From assembly GCA_038235705.1 (NCBI GenBank), contig JBBSTR010000012.1, forward strand, positions 1-45,580: a stretch of 45,580 nucleotides of DNA, written 5' to 3'. The translations under genes were made by a program, and so were the position numbers. The DNA is from CANKBT01 sp038235705. Lineage in GTDB: Bacteria > Actinomycetota > Actinomycetes > Mycobacteriales > SCTD01. Below are positions 16,956-25,514 of the stretch, in pieces (position 1 is the first letter of the stretch; each line of letters starts with the position of its first letter). Under the pieces are notes generated by a model, which saw nothing but the letters and a program-made list of their open reading frames with translations, was not told the DNA's origin and did not search any database.

Positions 16956-17906
16956 CTACAGCTCCTGGGCGAAGTTGCCCTGGGCCCGGGCGAAGATCCG
17001 CTGGGAGAAGAACAGCAGCACGCAGCTGACCGCCCCGAGGACCAGCAGCCGGTAGAGGATCTCCCCGCCGTACACCTGGGAGACGCCGTTGTAGACGCCG
17101 CGCTGGTAGATCGCGTCCTGGAAGCCCATCGCGACGATCGCCATCGGGTTGGCCAGGAAAAGCTGCTCGAGCCACGGCCCGGAGTAGCCACGCAGCTTGT
17201 TCGTGACCAGGGTGACGCTGTAGAGGATGGGCGAGAGGTAGAAAACCAGCAGCAGGGCGACCTCGATGAGGTGCTGGGTGTCGCGGAGATAGACGTTGGC
17301 GGCCGACACGAGCAGGGCGAGCGCGGTCGAGAAGATCAGCAGCACCACGATCGACAGCGGCAGCAGCATCAGCTTGCCGGGCGTGATGGTGCGTCCGCTG
17401 GCGAGCGTGACGACGATCAGCACGCCGATCATGACCAGGAACTGGATCAGGGCCGCGCCGATCACCGACAGCGGCAGGATCTCCCGCGGGAACCACACCT
17501 TCTTGATCAGGCCGCCGTTCGCGACGACGGCGTTGCTCGCGCCGTTCACGACGTCGCTGAAGAAGAACCATGCAGTCAGGCCGGAGAACAGGAAGACGAT
17601 GAAGCCGGGGATGTCGTTGCCGAGGAACTTGCCGATCGCGACGTAGTAGACGGCGAGCAGCAGCAGCGGTCGCACCAGGCTCCACGCGAAGCCGAGGAAG
17701 GACCCCTTGTATTTCACCTTCAGCTCTTTACGGGTCAGGTTGACCAGCAGCTCGCGGTAGCGCCAGATCGCCGTGACCGTGGCGCCGAACCCGCTCCAGA
17801 ACGGCTCAGGGCTGTTGACCCGCTCCATCGGCAGGTGCGCGATCGCTGCCGCACCGTGCCTCGGGACGTCGGGGACGCTCACCACGGGCGCTTCGGCGAT
17901 GCTCAC
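16956..17906 (-). CDS. wzm: Polysaccharide ABC exporter permease Wzm
   Basis: The protein has 316 residues. The N-terminal ~50 residues are cytoplasmic. The ABC-2 permease signature RYRELLVNLTRKELKVKYKGSFLGFAWSLVRPL follows, then six predicted membrane segments with YLRDTQHLIEVALLLVFYLSPI in the re-entrant region. It pairs with Wzt, encoded immediately downstream, to form a membrane channel for the glycan. The GTG start at 17906 lies in the first copy of a 25-base direct repeat. The second copy upstream carries another GTG that opens a 10-codon cistron ending in a GTGA overlap with this start. wzm, wzt and the PIG-V-like gene probably form one operon. Confidence 0.95.
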   Translation of the reverse strand: MSIAEAPVVSVPDVPRHGAAAIAHLPMERVNSPEPFWSGFGATVTAIWRYRELLVNLTRKELKVKYKGSFLGFAWSLVRPLLLLAVYYVAIGKFLGNDIPGFIVFLFSGLTAWFFFSDVVNGASNAVVANGGLIKKVWFPREILPLSVIGAALIQFLVMIGVLIVVTLASGRTITPGKLMLLPLSIVVLLIFSTALALLVSAANVYLRDTQHLIEVALLLVFYLSPILYSVTLVTNKLRGYSGPWLEQLFLANPMAIVAMGFQDAIYQRGVYNGVSQVYGGEILYRLLVLGAVSCVLLFFSQRIFARAQGNFAQEL

Positions 17907-17955
17907 GCGAGCACCCGAGAAGGCCGCAGTCTCACGCGGGCACCCGAGAAGACCG
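17902..17955. repeat. 25-base direct repeat, two copies, duplicating the wzm start region
   Basis: Copies at 17902-17926 and 17931-17955 differ at 2 of 25 positions and have a 29-base period. Both contain GAGCACCCGAGAAG-like sequence on the plus strand; on the minus strand each ends with a GTGAG. The repeat spans the wzm start codon and its upstream region, so it looks like a local duplication of a translation-initiation site. Confidence 0.85.
17903..17935 (-). CDS. Possible 10-codon leader cistron overlapping the wzm start
   Basis: The GTG in the upstream copy of the direct repeat opens the frame MRLRPSRVLA and then TGA. The last bases form GTGA with the wzm start, the same overlap used between real genes here. 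No strong ribosome site is visible before it. It could be a by-product of the repeat or a coupled leader. Confidence 0.3.
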   Translation of the reverse strand: MRLRPSRVLA

Positions 17956-17974
17956 TCGTGTCATGGTCGCCAGC

Positions 17975-20047
17975 CTAACCGTGGGACCAGTCCCCGACCC
18001 GGCCGTCGGCCTGCAGCGGCCCGGCGTACAGCGAGCGGGTCAGCGTGTCAGCCCGCCGTGGCGCACGTTCGAGCCTCGCCTCCCACTGGCGGTAGCTGAT
18101 CGAGGACAACGCAACGGGCGGTTGTACGGCGAAGGCGGCCGCGGCTGGCAGGTCCCCGGTGACCAACCAGAGCTGACGTCCGTGCGCGGCGGCGGCGGCG
18201 ACCAGCGGGGCCACGTCCGGCGGGCTCGAGGCGCTCCCCGGCGGGCCGTCGGGGCGGTAGGCGACCACCGGGACGTCGCAGTAGGCCCGCACCGTCTGCG
18301 GATAGGTGAAGGACAGGTCGCCGGCGACGACGACCGCGGCGTCCGCCGGGAGCGTGGCGCACAGGGAGCGGACCTCGGACAGCTGAGGCACCCCCTGGCG
18401 GACGAGGAACAGCGGCGCTGTCGTCAGCACCGGCGGGACGGCGAGCACGAGCACCACGACCCCGGCGACAGCGTGTCGCAGACCGGCAGACGCGATCAGG
18501 GCCACGGCCAGCGAGACGCCGGCCACCGCTCCGACCGCGAGCCCCGGCATCACGATCGGCAGATACCGTCGGGCCACCCACAGCTGGTCGGGCGTGTTCG
18601 ACGGTTGATAGAGGTAGAGCGCGGCGGTGACGCCGAACACCAGCAGAAAGGGTCCGGCACCGGCGAGCCGCCCGCGGACGGCCAGGGTGGCGAGCACAGC
18701 GAGACCGACGACGCCGAGCACGGCGACCGGGACCCCCAGATACCAGCCGAGCCAGGTCGCGCTGTGCTCCGCGTACGTGCGACGGGGGTCGGCGGTCAAC
18801 CCGTACAGCTTCTGCAGCATCACGACCGTCGGGTTGTCGTGGCCGCTGCGCACCGTGGTCCAGAACGGACGGCTCGCGAAGAAGCCACCGGCGAGCACGA
18901 CGAGACCACCGGCGAGCGCGCCGCTCCCGCGGACGGGCAGGTGCACCCGCCGGGACAGCAGCACCACCACCAGCCCGACGCCCCCGAGCAGCACCGCGAG
19001 CGCGGCGATCGTGAGCAGCTGACCTCGGAGCGTCTCGGCGTACACGGGGCTGTGCAGCTCCAGATCGAGCAGCCCGACCACCGCCGGGACCGCCGCGCCG
19101 GCCAGGACGGCCGCGCCGTTGCGCCAGCGTCGCGGGCGCCCGACGGGCGAGCCGGCGACGTCGAGCAGCAGCGCCAGCACCAGCGGCGGCAGCACGAGAT
19201 AGGCGTCGATGCGGACGAGCACCGAGCACCCGAGCACGAGACCCGCGACGGCGTGCGCGGTGCGACCGCCGGGACGGACCTGCCAGAGCAGGGCGAGTCC
19301 GCCGAAGACCAGCAGCTGCGTCAACGGCTCGGTATAGACCTCCCGGGAGAAGCTGATCTGCGGCAGCGTCAGCCCGAGCAGGCCCGCCGCGACCAGGCCC
19401 CAGCCGCGCCCGACGACGAGCCGGGCGAACGCGTAGACGCTCAGCAGCGCGACGCCACCGACGACCGCGTTGCCGCGGAGCAGCCAGGCGTCGCCGAGCA
19501 GCCCGCCGGGCACCGCGAGCAGCGCCGGGAGCACGTGCATGCCCTGGGCGACCAGCTCGGACGCCCCGTGCGCGGGGTCGAAGCCCGCCGACTTGAACGA
19601 GAAGTCCGCCAGCGGGCCGAAGACCTGCGCCTGCGTCGCCGTGTCCACCGAGGCCGACGTCGTCAGGTGCTGGGCCGTGACCGCGTAGACGTTCGGGTCA
19701 CGGGTGACGAGCACGCCCTGCCCGGCGTACGTGGCATTGACCACCGACCAGGCCCCGGCGGCCCCCACCGCCACCGGGTCCCACCACCACGCCCCCCGGC
19801 AGACCGGACGCAGGCGCCGCCGGACCAGCGCGAGCAGGACGACGCCCAGCACGAGCCCGGCGGCCAGGGCGACGACCGGGCTGAACGCCCCCGCCAGGAT
19901 CAGCAGCACCCCGACCAGGCCGAGCGCTGCGACCAGCACGGGCACCGCCACCGGGACGGCGGACCACAGGCCGTCCTGGCTGGGCAGGTGGCTCGGCGCC
20001 CCTTGCGTCGGCTCGCTGACCGACGTCCGGCGGGGCACGGCGGGCAC
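17975..20047 (-). CDS. Large polytopic GT-C-type membrane protein
   Basis: The protein has 690 residues. The GTG at 20047 is preceded by GAGGAG about nine bases away. It has two N-terminal membrane segments, then GVLVTRDPNVYAVTAQHL, an acidic first-loop motif typical of GT-C glycosyltransferases. SFSREVYTEPLTQLL and LVRIDAYLVLPPLVLALLL follow, which are the PMT/ArnT-like conserved helices. About 13 membrane segments are predicted, then a soluble extracytoplasmic region of ~120 residues (LSEVRSLCATLPADAAVVVAGD) that resembles a nucleotide-free Rossmann-like tail. Transfer of a polyprenyl-linked sugar is likely but the donor is unknown. It lies 69 bases upstream of the wzm start on the same strand and is probably cotranscribed with the exporter. 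Confidence 0.82.
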   Translation of the reverse strand: MPAVPRRTSVSEPTQGAPSHLPSQDGLWSAVPVAVPVLVAALGLVGVLLILAGAFSPVVALAAGLVLGVVLLALVRRRLRPVCRGAWWWDPVAVGAAGAWSVVNATYAGQGVLVTRDPNVYAVTAQHLTTSASVDTATQAQVFGPLADFSFKSAGFDPAHGASELVAQGMHVLPALLAVPGGLLGDAWLLRGNAVVGGVALLSVYAFARLVVGRGWGLVAAGLLGLTLPQISFSREVYTEPLTQLLVFGGLALLWQVRPGGRTAHAVAGLVLGCSVLVRIDAYLVLPPLVLALLLDVAGSPVGRPRRWRNGAAVLAGAAVPAVVGLLDLELHSPVYAETLRGQLLTIAALAVLLGGVGLVVVLLSRRVHLPVRGSGALAGGLVVLAGGFFASRPFWTTVRSGHDNPTVVMLQKLYGLTADPRRTYAEHSATWLGWYLGVPVAVLGVVGLAVLATLAVRGRLAGAGPFLLVFGVTAALYLYQPSNTPDQLWVARRYLPIVMPGLAVGAVAGVSLAVALIASAGLRHAVAGVVVLVLAVPPVLTTAPLFLVRQGVPQLSEVRSLCATLPADAAVVVAGDLSFTYPQTVRAYCDVPVVAYRPDGPPGSASSPPDVAPLVAAAAAHGRQLWLVTGDLPAAAAFAVQPPVALSSISYRQWEARLERAPRRADTLTRSLYAGPLQADGRVGDWSHG

Positions 20048-20179
20048 GTCGAGCAGCTCCTCGGGGGTGCTGGGTGAGGTCGGACGTCAAGGTTCGGGGC
20101 TGGCCTCGAAGCCTAGGGGGCGCGCTCTGACACTGGACCTGCGGCCAGGCTGAACAGCTGGCCTGACCCCTGGCCGGAC

Positions 20180-20185
20180 TACGGT
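20180..20185 (+). promoter_or_regulatory. Candidate -10 box TACGGT, 7 bases before the lipoprotein GTG
   Basis: TACGGT ends 7 bases before the GTG at 20193, and no ribosome site is present between them. The spacing is that of a leaderless actinobacterial transcript. Confidence 0.42.
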
Positions 20186-20192
20186 CGGCCCC

Positions 20193-20894
20193 GTGTCTTA
20201 CCGCCCTCCCCGCCCCCTCCTCGTCCTGACTGGCCTGCTCACCGCGCTCGTCGCTCTGACGAGCTGCAGCTCCGTCGAGCGCACCGCCGCCCCGACACCG
20301 ACCTCTGCACCGTCCGCCTCGGCGACCCCGGAGGCGGTCTCGCCGTCCCCGACACCGTCCTCGCGCCCCACGGTCGACGCGGTGCGACCGACCGCCTCCG
20401 CCACGCCGGCCGCCGGGAGCGACCCCGCCTCGCCCGTCCCGACGGAGGCGACGCGCCCGCCGGTCGAGACGGCACCGCCGCCCGGTCAGCCGCTCTGCAA
20501 GGCCGCCGACCTCACGCTCACCGACGCCGACGCGGTGATCACCGCCGGCGCGGTCCAGGAGCTGTTCGTGGTGCGTACGACCGGCCCGGACTGTCAGCTG
20601 CAGGGCTACCCGACCGTCATTCTCCGCGGCGCGGGAGACGCTCCGCTGACCGTGACCTACACGCGCGGGGGTGGCGGTCTCCCGCCCGAGCAGCCTGCGG
20701 TCGAGACGCTCTCCCGCTCGACGAGCCTGAGCTTCCGGGTGTCCACGCCGCGCTCCGGGAGCTGCACCCCGGCCGCGTCGATCTCGGTGCGCCTTCCGGG
20801 CACGGACGGTGACCTGACGACTACGACAGGTCTGTCGGTGTGCCAGTCGAAGGCCGGAGTGAGCCCGGTCGGACGGATCCGCGCTGACTCGTAA
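20193..20894 (+). CDS. DUF4232-like secreted lipoprotein
   Basis: The protein has 233 residues. The N-terminal hydrophobic segment ends in the lipobox LTSC, with the cysteine near residue 25, so it should be lipid-anchored on the outer membrane face. A ~70-residue Ser/Thr/Pro-rich linker follows. The C-terminal ~130 residues start LCKAADLTLTDADAVITAGAVQELFVVRTTG and contain CQLQGYPTVIL, which fits the DUF4232 family found in actinobacterial lipoproteins. Four cysteines probably form two disulfides. The family has no established function that I know of. It diverges from the GT-C gene at 20047 and is followed by a 283-base gap. It is probably monocistronic with a leaderless message. Confidence 0.85.
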   Translation: MSYRPPRPLLVLTGLLTALVALTSCSSVERTAAPTPTSAPSASATPEAVSPSPTPSSRPTVDAVRPTASATPAAGSDPASPVPTEATRPPVETAPPPGQPLCKAADLTLTDADAVITAGAVQELFVVRTTGPDCQLQGYPTVILRGAGDAPLTVTYTRGGGGLPPEQPAVETLSRSTSLSFRVSTPRSGSCTPAASISVRLPGTDGDLTTTTGLSVCQSKAGVSPVGRIRADS

Positions 20895-21177
20895 CACGCC
20901 GTCTGAACTGGCTTTTCTCCTCCAGAGATGTGTCTGGTGGGGCTCGTGGGATAAGCGGGTCTGCTGGGGCCCCTGTTCATTGTGTGGCTCTTAGGTCACA
21001 CTGCCGGAGGACCGACGCACGGACGTGCGGTTCAAGCCGTCGGCCCACCGGGCCGAACCAGACCCGTAGAGGATCGACCCAGACCGACTGACGCGACCAC
21101 CCGACAACAAGGCCGCCGACAGCCGCAGGACCCGACAGCGACCCCCAGGGCCGCCAGGACACCGCACCGGAGACCAC
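20895..21177 (+). other. Gene-free stretch before the wall-peptidase gene
   Basis: No credible gene, inverted repeat with a T tract, or known riboswitch core was found. Small frames here are short and have no ribosome site. It presumably holds the promoter and a long leader of the gene at 21178. Confidence 0.5.
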
Positions 21178-23787
21178 GTGACGAGCACGCCCGCGACAAC
21201 CACGCCCGACCCGTCCAGCGAGGAGGTCCGCGCGGTCCGCCGCTCCTTGCGCCTCGCCGGCTTGGGGACCGTCGGCACCACCCTGCTGGCCACGTCTGCC
21301 GCGACCTTCGCCGTGCTGACCGGCGGCGCCGCGCCCGCCACCTCGGCGCCCGCCCTTGCGTACGCCCCGCCCGCGCCGCCGATCCCGGCCAACCTGCCGT
21401 CCGCCATCGAGGCGCTCCAGCCCTACGTCGGCCAGTCGACGTGCAGCCCGACCGCGAAGCCGGGCGTCGCCGCCTTCCGTGACCTGCTCCTCAAGACCTA
21501 CCCCCGCTCGGGCAGCCTCGGCATCGTGCGCGACTGCGGCATCGGTGGCACCAGCGAGCACAAAGAGGGGCGGGCCTTCGACTGGGCGGTGAACGCGAAC
21601 GACCCGCAGGACGTCGCCGAGGTCGACGCGATGTTCGCGTGGCTCTTCGCGACGGACGCCAACGGCAACACCAACGCGATGCTCCGGCGCACCGGGCTGA
21701 TGTACGTCATCTGGAACAAGCGGATGTGGAAGGCGTACGCGCCGGAGAAGGGCTGGGAGCCCTATACGGGTCCGGTGCCGCACACCGACCACGTCCACAT
21801 GTCGTTCGGCTGGAGCGGCGCGAAGAAGGCCACCTCCTACTGGGACGGCACGGTGGCACCGACCGACTTCGGGCCGCGCCCCCCGGCCCTGCCGGTGCCG
21901 GTCGCGAGCCCGGAGAACATCCGCAGGCGCGCGCTGAACGAGAACACGGTCGTGCAGAAGGGCTCGGCCGGCGACGTCGTCAAGATCGTGCAGGCGGGCG
22001 TGCTCGCCCAGCCGGTCGACGGCTACTACGGGCCGGACACCGCGGCCTACGTCGCGCGGTTCCAGGCAAGCCAGAACCTCCCGCAGACCGGCGTGTTCGG
22101 CGCGATCGAGTGGCAGCGCCTGTTCCCCTACCCGACGCAGCCGTTCGGCGTGTTCGACAGCATCGAGTCGACGACCGCCGGCGTGAAGGTCACCGGTTGG
22201 GGCATCGACGCCGACACCTTGAACCGTCCGATCAGCGTGCGGCCCCGCGTCGACGGTGTCGCGCTGCCGACGGTCCTCGCCGACCGGAGCCGCCCGGACG
22301 TCGGCAGCTACTACCCGACCGTCGGCAACAGCCACGGGGTCGAGCTGACGATCCCGGGGCTGACCCGCGGCCAGCACCAGATCTGCCTCGACCTGGTAAA
22401 CGCCGGCCCCGGACGCGACGGCAGCCTCAACTGTCGCACCGTCGACGTCGGCTTCGGCGCTCTTCCCGACCCGGGGGCCACGCCGCCGACCCCCGCCCCG
22501 GTCGTCCCGGCCCCCGTGGTCCCGGCCCCCGTCGTTCCCGAGCCGCCGGCCCAGGTGTCCCAGCCCCCCGTGGCCGCGACGCTGCTCCGCGCGCCCACGC
22601 CGGTGGACGTGCCCCAGGACGGCTCCGCCGTGAGCACGCTCCTGGTCCGCAACAGCGGCACGCGTGCCTGGCCCGTCGGCGGCGTCGTGCGCTCGGCCTC
22701 GCTCGCGCCCGGCGACCCCTCTGGGGCCAAGGGCTGGCTCAACCCCAACCGTCCCGGCTCCGTGACCGCGAACGTCACCCGCCCCGGCGCCACCACGATC
22801 GAGCCCGGCGAGACCGCACAGCTCGATATCCGGATCAACGGCAACGGCCGCGCACCGGTCTCCTACACCGAGACGTACGGCGTCGTCTGGGACGGCGTCA
22901 GCTTTACCGACATCAAGGCCCAGGTGAGCTTCCGGGTCGTCGGTGCGCCGCAGGTCAAGGCGCGCGTCACCACCCCGCCCAGCAAGGTGGACGTCCCTTC
23001 CCGCGGCGCCGTCCGCACCACGTTCGCGGTGCAAAACATCGGCAGCCGCGCATGGCCGGTCGGCGGGTTGGTGCGCTCCACCTCGCTCACCGCCGGCAAC
23101 CCGTCGCAAGACGCCAGCTGGGTGGCGCCGAACCGGCCGGGCAGTGTGGCCGTCAACCTGTCCCGCCCCGGCGCGACCACCGTGGAGCCGGGCGAGGTCG
23201 CCCGCTTCGACGTCACGCTGAACGGCAACAGCCGCCCGGCGGGCTCCTACCGCGAGCAGTTCGGCGTCGTGTTCGACACCGTTGCTTTCACCGACGTCCG
23301 TGTCGACGTCGCCTACCGCGTGATCGGTCCGGGCAACGGCTCCGGCGGGTCGACCGGTCCCGCCGCCGCGGCGCCGGTCGCTGGCGAGCTCGTCGCCACA
23401 ACCGCACGCGTCGACGTCCCACAGCACGGCACGGCCACGACCCGCTTCCAGGTCCGCAACACCGGCAGCCGCGTCTGGCCCGTCAACGGGCTCGTCCGCT
23501 CGGTGGCCGCCGACGGCGCCCTGTCGATGCGCGCGCCAGGGTGGCTCTCGGCGAACCGCCCGGGCACGCTGGCCCGCAACGTGACGCGGCCGGACGCGAC
23601 CACCGTGCTGCCGGGCGAGGTGGCCGAGTTCGAGGTCGTGCTCGCCGGCAACGGCCGCAAGGCCGCAGGGACGCAGGTCCTGCCGTTCGGCGTCGTCTAC
23701 GACGGGCTCGCCCTCACCGAGGTGAAGGCGCCCGTCAGCTTCCGAATCGTCCAGTGGAGTCCCCGGACGATCGTGGGGCACCGGTGA
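21178..23787 (+). CDS. Secreted D-Ala-D-Ala carboxypeptidase-like wall protein with three NBR1-like modules
   Basis: The protein has 869 residues. A hydrophobic segment near 27-50 acts as signal anchor. Residues ~72-212 resemble the ARB_07466-type peptidase-like domain, with the zinc-site pattern SEHKEGRAFD (H128, D135) and HTDHVH (H205, H207). Residues ~258-316 form a peptidoglycan-binding domain (VVQKGSAGDVVKIVQ, DGYYGPDTAAYVARFQ). Residues ~321-426 form a beta domain (VKVTGWGIDADT, HGVEL, HQICLDLVNAG). A PAPVV repeat linker at 439-457 leads into three ~118-residue beta repeats at about 470-588, 596-716 and 738-858. Each has RN-GSRAWPVGG, NRPG and RPGATT-PGE blocks like the NBR1 Ig-like fold. 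It probably trims or binds peptidoglycan; the ligand of the repeats is unknown. Confidence 0.9.
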   Translation: MTSTPATTTPDPSSEEVRAVRRSLRLAGLGTVGTTLLATSAATFAVLTGGAAPATSAPALAYAPPAPPIPANLPSAIEALQPYVGQSTCSPTAKPGVAAFRDLLLKTYPRSGSLGIVRDCGIGGTSEHKEGRAFDWAVNANDPQDVAEVDAMFAWLFATDANGNTNAMLRRTGLMYVIWNKRMWKAYAPEKGWEPYTGPVPHTDHVHMSFGWSGAKKATSYWDGTVAPTDFGPRPPALPVPVASPENIRRRALNENTVVQKGSAGDVVKIVQAGVLAQPVDGYYGPDTAAYVARFQASQNLPQTGVFGAIEWQRLFPYPTQPFGVFDSIESTTAGVKVTGWGIDADTLNRPISVRPRVDGVALPTVLADRSRPDVGSYYPTVGNSHGVELTIPGLTRGQHQICLDLVNAGPGRDGSLNCRTVDVGFGALPDPGATPPTPAPVVPAPVVPAPVVPEPPAQVSQPPVAATLLRAPTPVDVPQDGSAVSTLLVRNSGTRAWPVGGVVRSASLAPGDPSGAKGWLNPNRPGSVTANVTRPGATTIEPGETAQLDIRINGNGRAPVSYTETYGVVWDGVSFTDIKAQVSFRVVGAPQVKARVTTPPSKVDVPSRGAVRTTFAVQNIGSRAWPVGGLVRSTSLTAGNPSQDASWVAPNRPGSVAVNLSRPGATTVEPGEVARFDVTLNGNSRPAGSYREQFGVVFDTVAFTDVRVDVAYRVIGPGNGSGGSTGPAAAAPVAGELVATTARVDVPQHGTATTRFQVRNTGSRVWPVNGLVRSVAADGALSMRAPGWLSANRPGTLARNVTRPDATTVLPGEVAEFEVVLAGNGRKAAGTQVLPFGVVYDGLALTEVKAPVSFRIVQWSPRTIVGHR

Positions 23788-23846
23788 CGACCTTCTTCTA
23801 GGGTGGACTCGGGGAACGCCCCGGACCCGAGCGGCGTCTTCCTTCA

Positions 23847-23864
23847 GGGACCCGGCCGGGTCCC
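23847..23864. other. 18-base perfect palindrome
   Basis: GGGACCCGGCCGGGTCCC is fully self-complementary. It lies between the wall-peptidase stop and the LCP start, 28 bases before the latter. It has no loop and no T tract, so it could be an operator or a weak transcript-end hairpin. Confidence 0.3.
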
Positions 23865-23891
23865 GCGACGTCGGAACGTGTGAGGAGCCCG

Positions 23892-25514
23892 ATGACCCCG
23901 CCAGAGCCCGGCCGATCCCTGGGCCCGGAGCACCTGCCACCGACGGGCACGGGTGAGCCGGTCCTGCCGCCCGAGCTGAACCCACGGGGTCGTGGCACCC
24001 GCTCCCGCCCGGCCCGGCCCGAGGCCCGCGGCGGGTCTCGTCAGGTCCTGCCGGCGACCGGGGGTCACGTGTCCGCGGGCCGCGTCGGGCGCGCCGTCTC
24101 GGTGGTCGCGGCCACCGTCTCGGTGGCGATCCTCGCCACGTCAGGGGTCGGCTACGCGCTGTACGCCAAGTACGACGGACAGATCAACCGCATCGGGCCG
24201 CTGCGGCCGTCCGGGACCGCCGCGCCTCCGGCATCGCCGGGTGGCGCCCGCAACGTCCTGCTGATCGGTTCGGACACCCGGGCGACCACCGGCAAGCAGT
24301 TCCAGGGCAAGGGCAAGGACTTCACGGCCGGCCAGCGCGCCGACACGATCATCCTCGCCCACATCTATGGCAACGACCAGGCCGCGCAGCTGGTCTCCTT
24401 CCCGCGTGACAGCTATGTCCAGATCCCGGCCCACACCGACCCGAAGACCGGCGTCCGCACCCCGGACCACATGGACAAGATCAACTCGGCGCTGTCCGAG
24501 GGCGGCGTCCCGCTCCTGGTGGCGACGCTCGAGCAGCTGACGCGCGTGCGCATCGACAACCAGGTCACCATCGACTTCGCGGGCTTCCAGTCCATGGTCG
24601 ACGCGGTGGGGGGGGTGGAGGTCTGCCTCAAGGCCGCCGCCAAGGAACCGTTCTCCGGGATCGACCTGCCGGCCGGGCGGCAGACGGTGCGGGGCGCCCA
24701 GGCGCTGGCCTTCGTCCGGCAGCGTCATCAGCTGCCGCGTGGTGACCTGGACCGGATCGGACGGCAGCAAGCCTTCATCGGCTCGCTCGTGCGCAAGGTG
24801 CTCAGCGCGGGCACGCTGACCAACCCTGGCCGGCTCAACGACTTCCTCAACCAGGCGACCGCGAACGTGTCCGTCGACGACGGGTTCAGCGGTAACGAGC
24901 TGCTGGACCTGGCGCGGCAGCTCAAGAACGTCGGTTCGGGCGGGGTCGCCTTCACCACGATCCCCATCACCGACCTCGGCGCCTCCCGTCCCACCTCGGC
25001 CGGCAACTCCGACGTGGTGCTGATCGACAAGCCGAAGGCCGACGTGCTGTTCACCCAGCTGCGCACGGACACGGCTCCTGCTCAGCTGACCGCGCCTGCC
25101 CCGGCCCCGACCACCCCTGCGGCCGAGGCGCTCATCGTGAAGCCCGCGTCGATCAAGGTCGACGTCCTCAACGGCGCAGGCACCCGGGGGCTCGGCTCCC
25201 GCGTCGCCGGCGACCTCGTCAAGCGTGGCTTTTCCGTGCCGTCGGCCGCCGGTAACCGGGGGTCGGGCGCCACCGGCACCGTCGTGCGCTACGGACCGGA
25301 CAAGGCCGACTCCGCCCGGACGGTCGCCGCTGCCGTCCCCGGCGCCACGCTCGAGCTCGACCCCACGCTCGGCAGCACGCTCGAGCTGGTCGTCGGCTCC
25401 GACTACACGGGCGCCGTCGCGGTCAGTGTCACCGCCCCGAGCGCCGCACCCACCCCCGCCCCGGGCGGCCCCGCACCGCTCACCACCGCCGCCGACGCGG
25501 GGTGCGTCAACTGA
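23892..25514 (+). CDS. LytR-CpsA-Psr (LCP) family glycopolymer ligase, copy 1
   Basis: The protein has 540 residues. The ATG at 23892 has GAGGAG 5 bases upstream, and a GTG 12 bases earlier is less likely. It has an N-terminal cytoplasmic region, one membrane segment near 65-90 (VSVVAATVSVAILATSGVGY), then the LCP domain. The conserved blocks are NVLLIGSDTRATTG, QRADTIILAHI, SFPRDSYVQIP, DKINSALSEGG and FVRQRHQLPRGDLDRIGRQQ. These hold the Arg/Asp residues that bind polyprenyl pyrophosphate and metal. A LytR_C domain follows (IKVDVLNGAGTRGLGSRVA). LCP enzymes attach wall polymers to peptidoglycan, which fits the exporter locus nearby. The end overlaps the next LCP gene by 13 bases. Confidence 0.96.
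   Translation: MTPPEPGRSLGPEHLPPTGTGEPVLPPELNPRGRGTRSRPARPEARGGSRQVLPATGGHVSAGRVGRAVSVVAATVSVAILATSGVGYALYAKYDGQINRIGPLRPSGTAAPPASPGGARNVLLIGSDTRATTGKQFQGKGKDFTAGQRADTIILAHIYGNDQAAQLVSFPRDSYVQIPAHTDPKTGVRTPDHMDKINSALSEGGVPLLVATLEQLTRVRIDNQVTIDFAGFQSMVDAVGGVEVCLKAAAKEPFSGIDLPAGRQTVRGAQALAFVRQRHQLPRGDLDRIGRQQAFIGSLVRKVLSAGTLTNPGRLNDFLNQATANVSVDDGFSGNELLDLARQLKNVGSGGVAFTTIPITDLGASRPTSAGNSDVVLIDKPKADVLFTQLRTDTAPAQLTAPAPAPTTPAAEALIVKPASIKVDVLNGAGTRGLGSRVAGDLVKRGFSVPSAAGNRGSGATGTVVRYGPDKADSARTVAAAVPGATLELDPTLGSTLELVVGSDYTGAVAVSVTAPSAAPTPAPGGPAPLTTAADAGCVN

Noticed and set aside
15717..20077. Two long plus-strand frames (753 and 704 codons) over wzt, wzm and the GT-C gene
   Set aside because: Opposite to genes with Walker motifs, permease and membrane segments; rich in Asp, Arg, Gln and Gly with no domain.
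20895..21177. c-di-AMP (ydaO-type) riboswitch before the wall-peptidase gene
   Set aside because: Such switches often precede actinobacterial wall hydrolases, so I looked for the conserved GGGGAACC and CCCGACAGCT blocks. Only loose CCCGACA and CCGGAG fragments occur and not in the right order. A covariance-model scan would decide.
22492..22550. Tandem repeats that could suggest a CRISPR or regulatory array
   Set aside because: They encode the PAPVV linker of the wall peptidase and have a 15-base period, so they are protein repeats.
20977..23985. 1002-codon minus-strand frame opposite the wall peptidase gene
   Set aside because: The plus-strand gene has clear domains; the antisense frame is composition noise with no recognisable motif.
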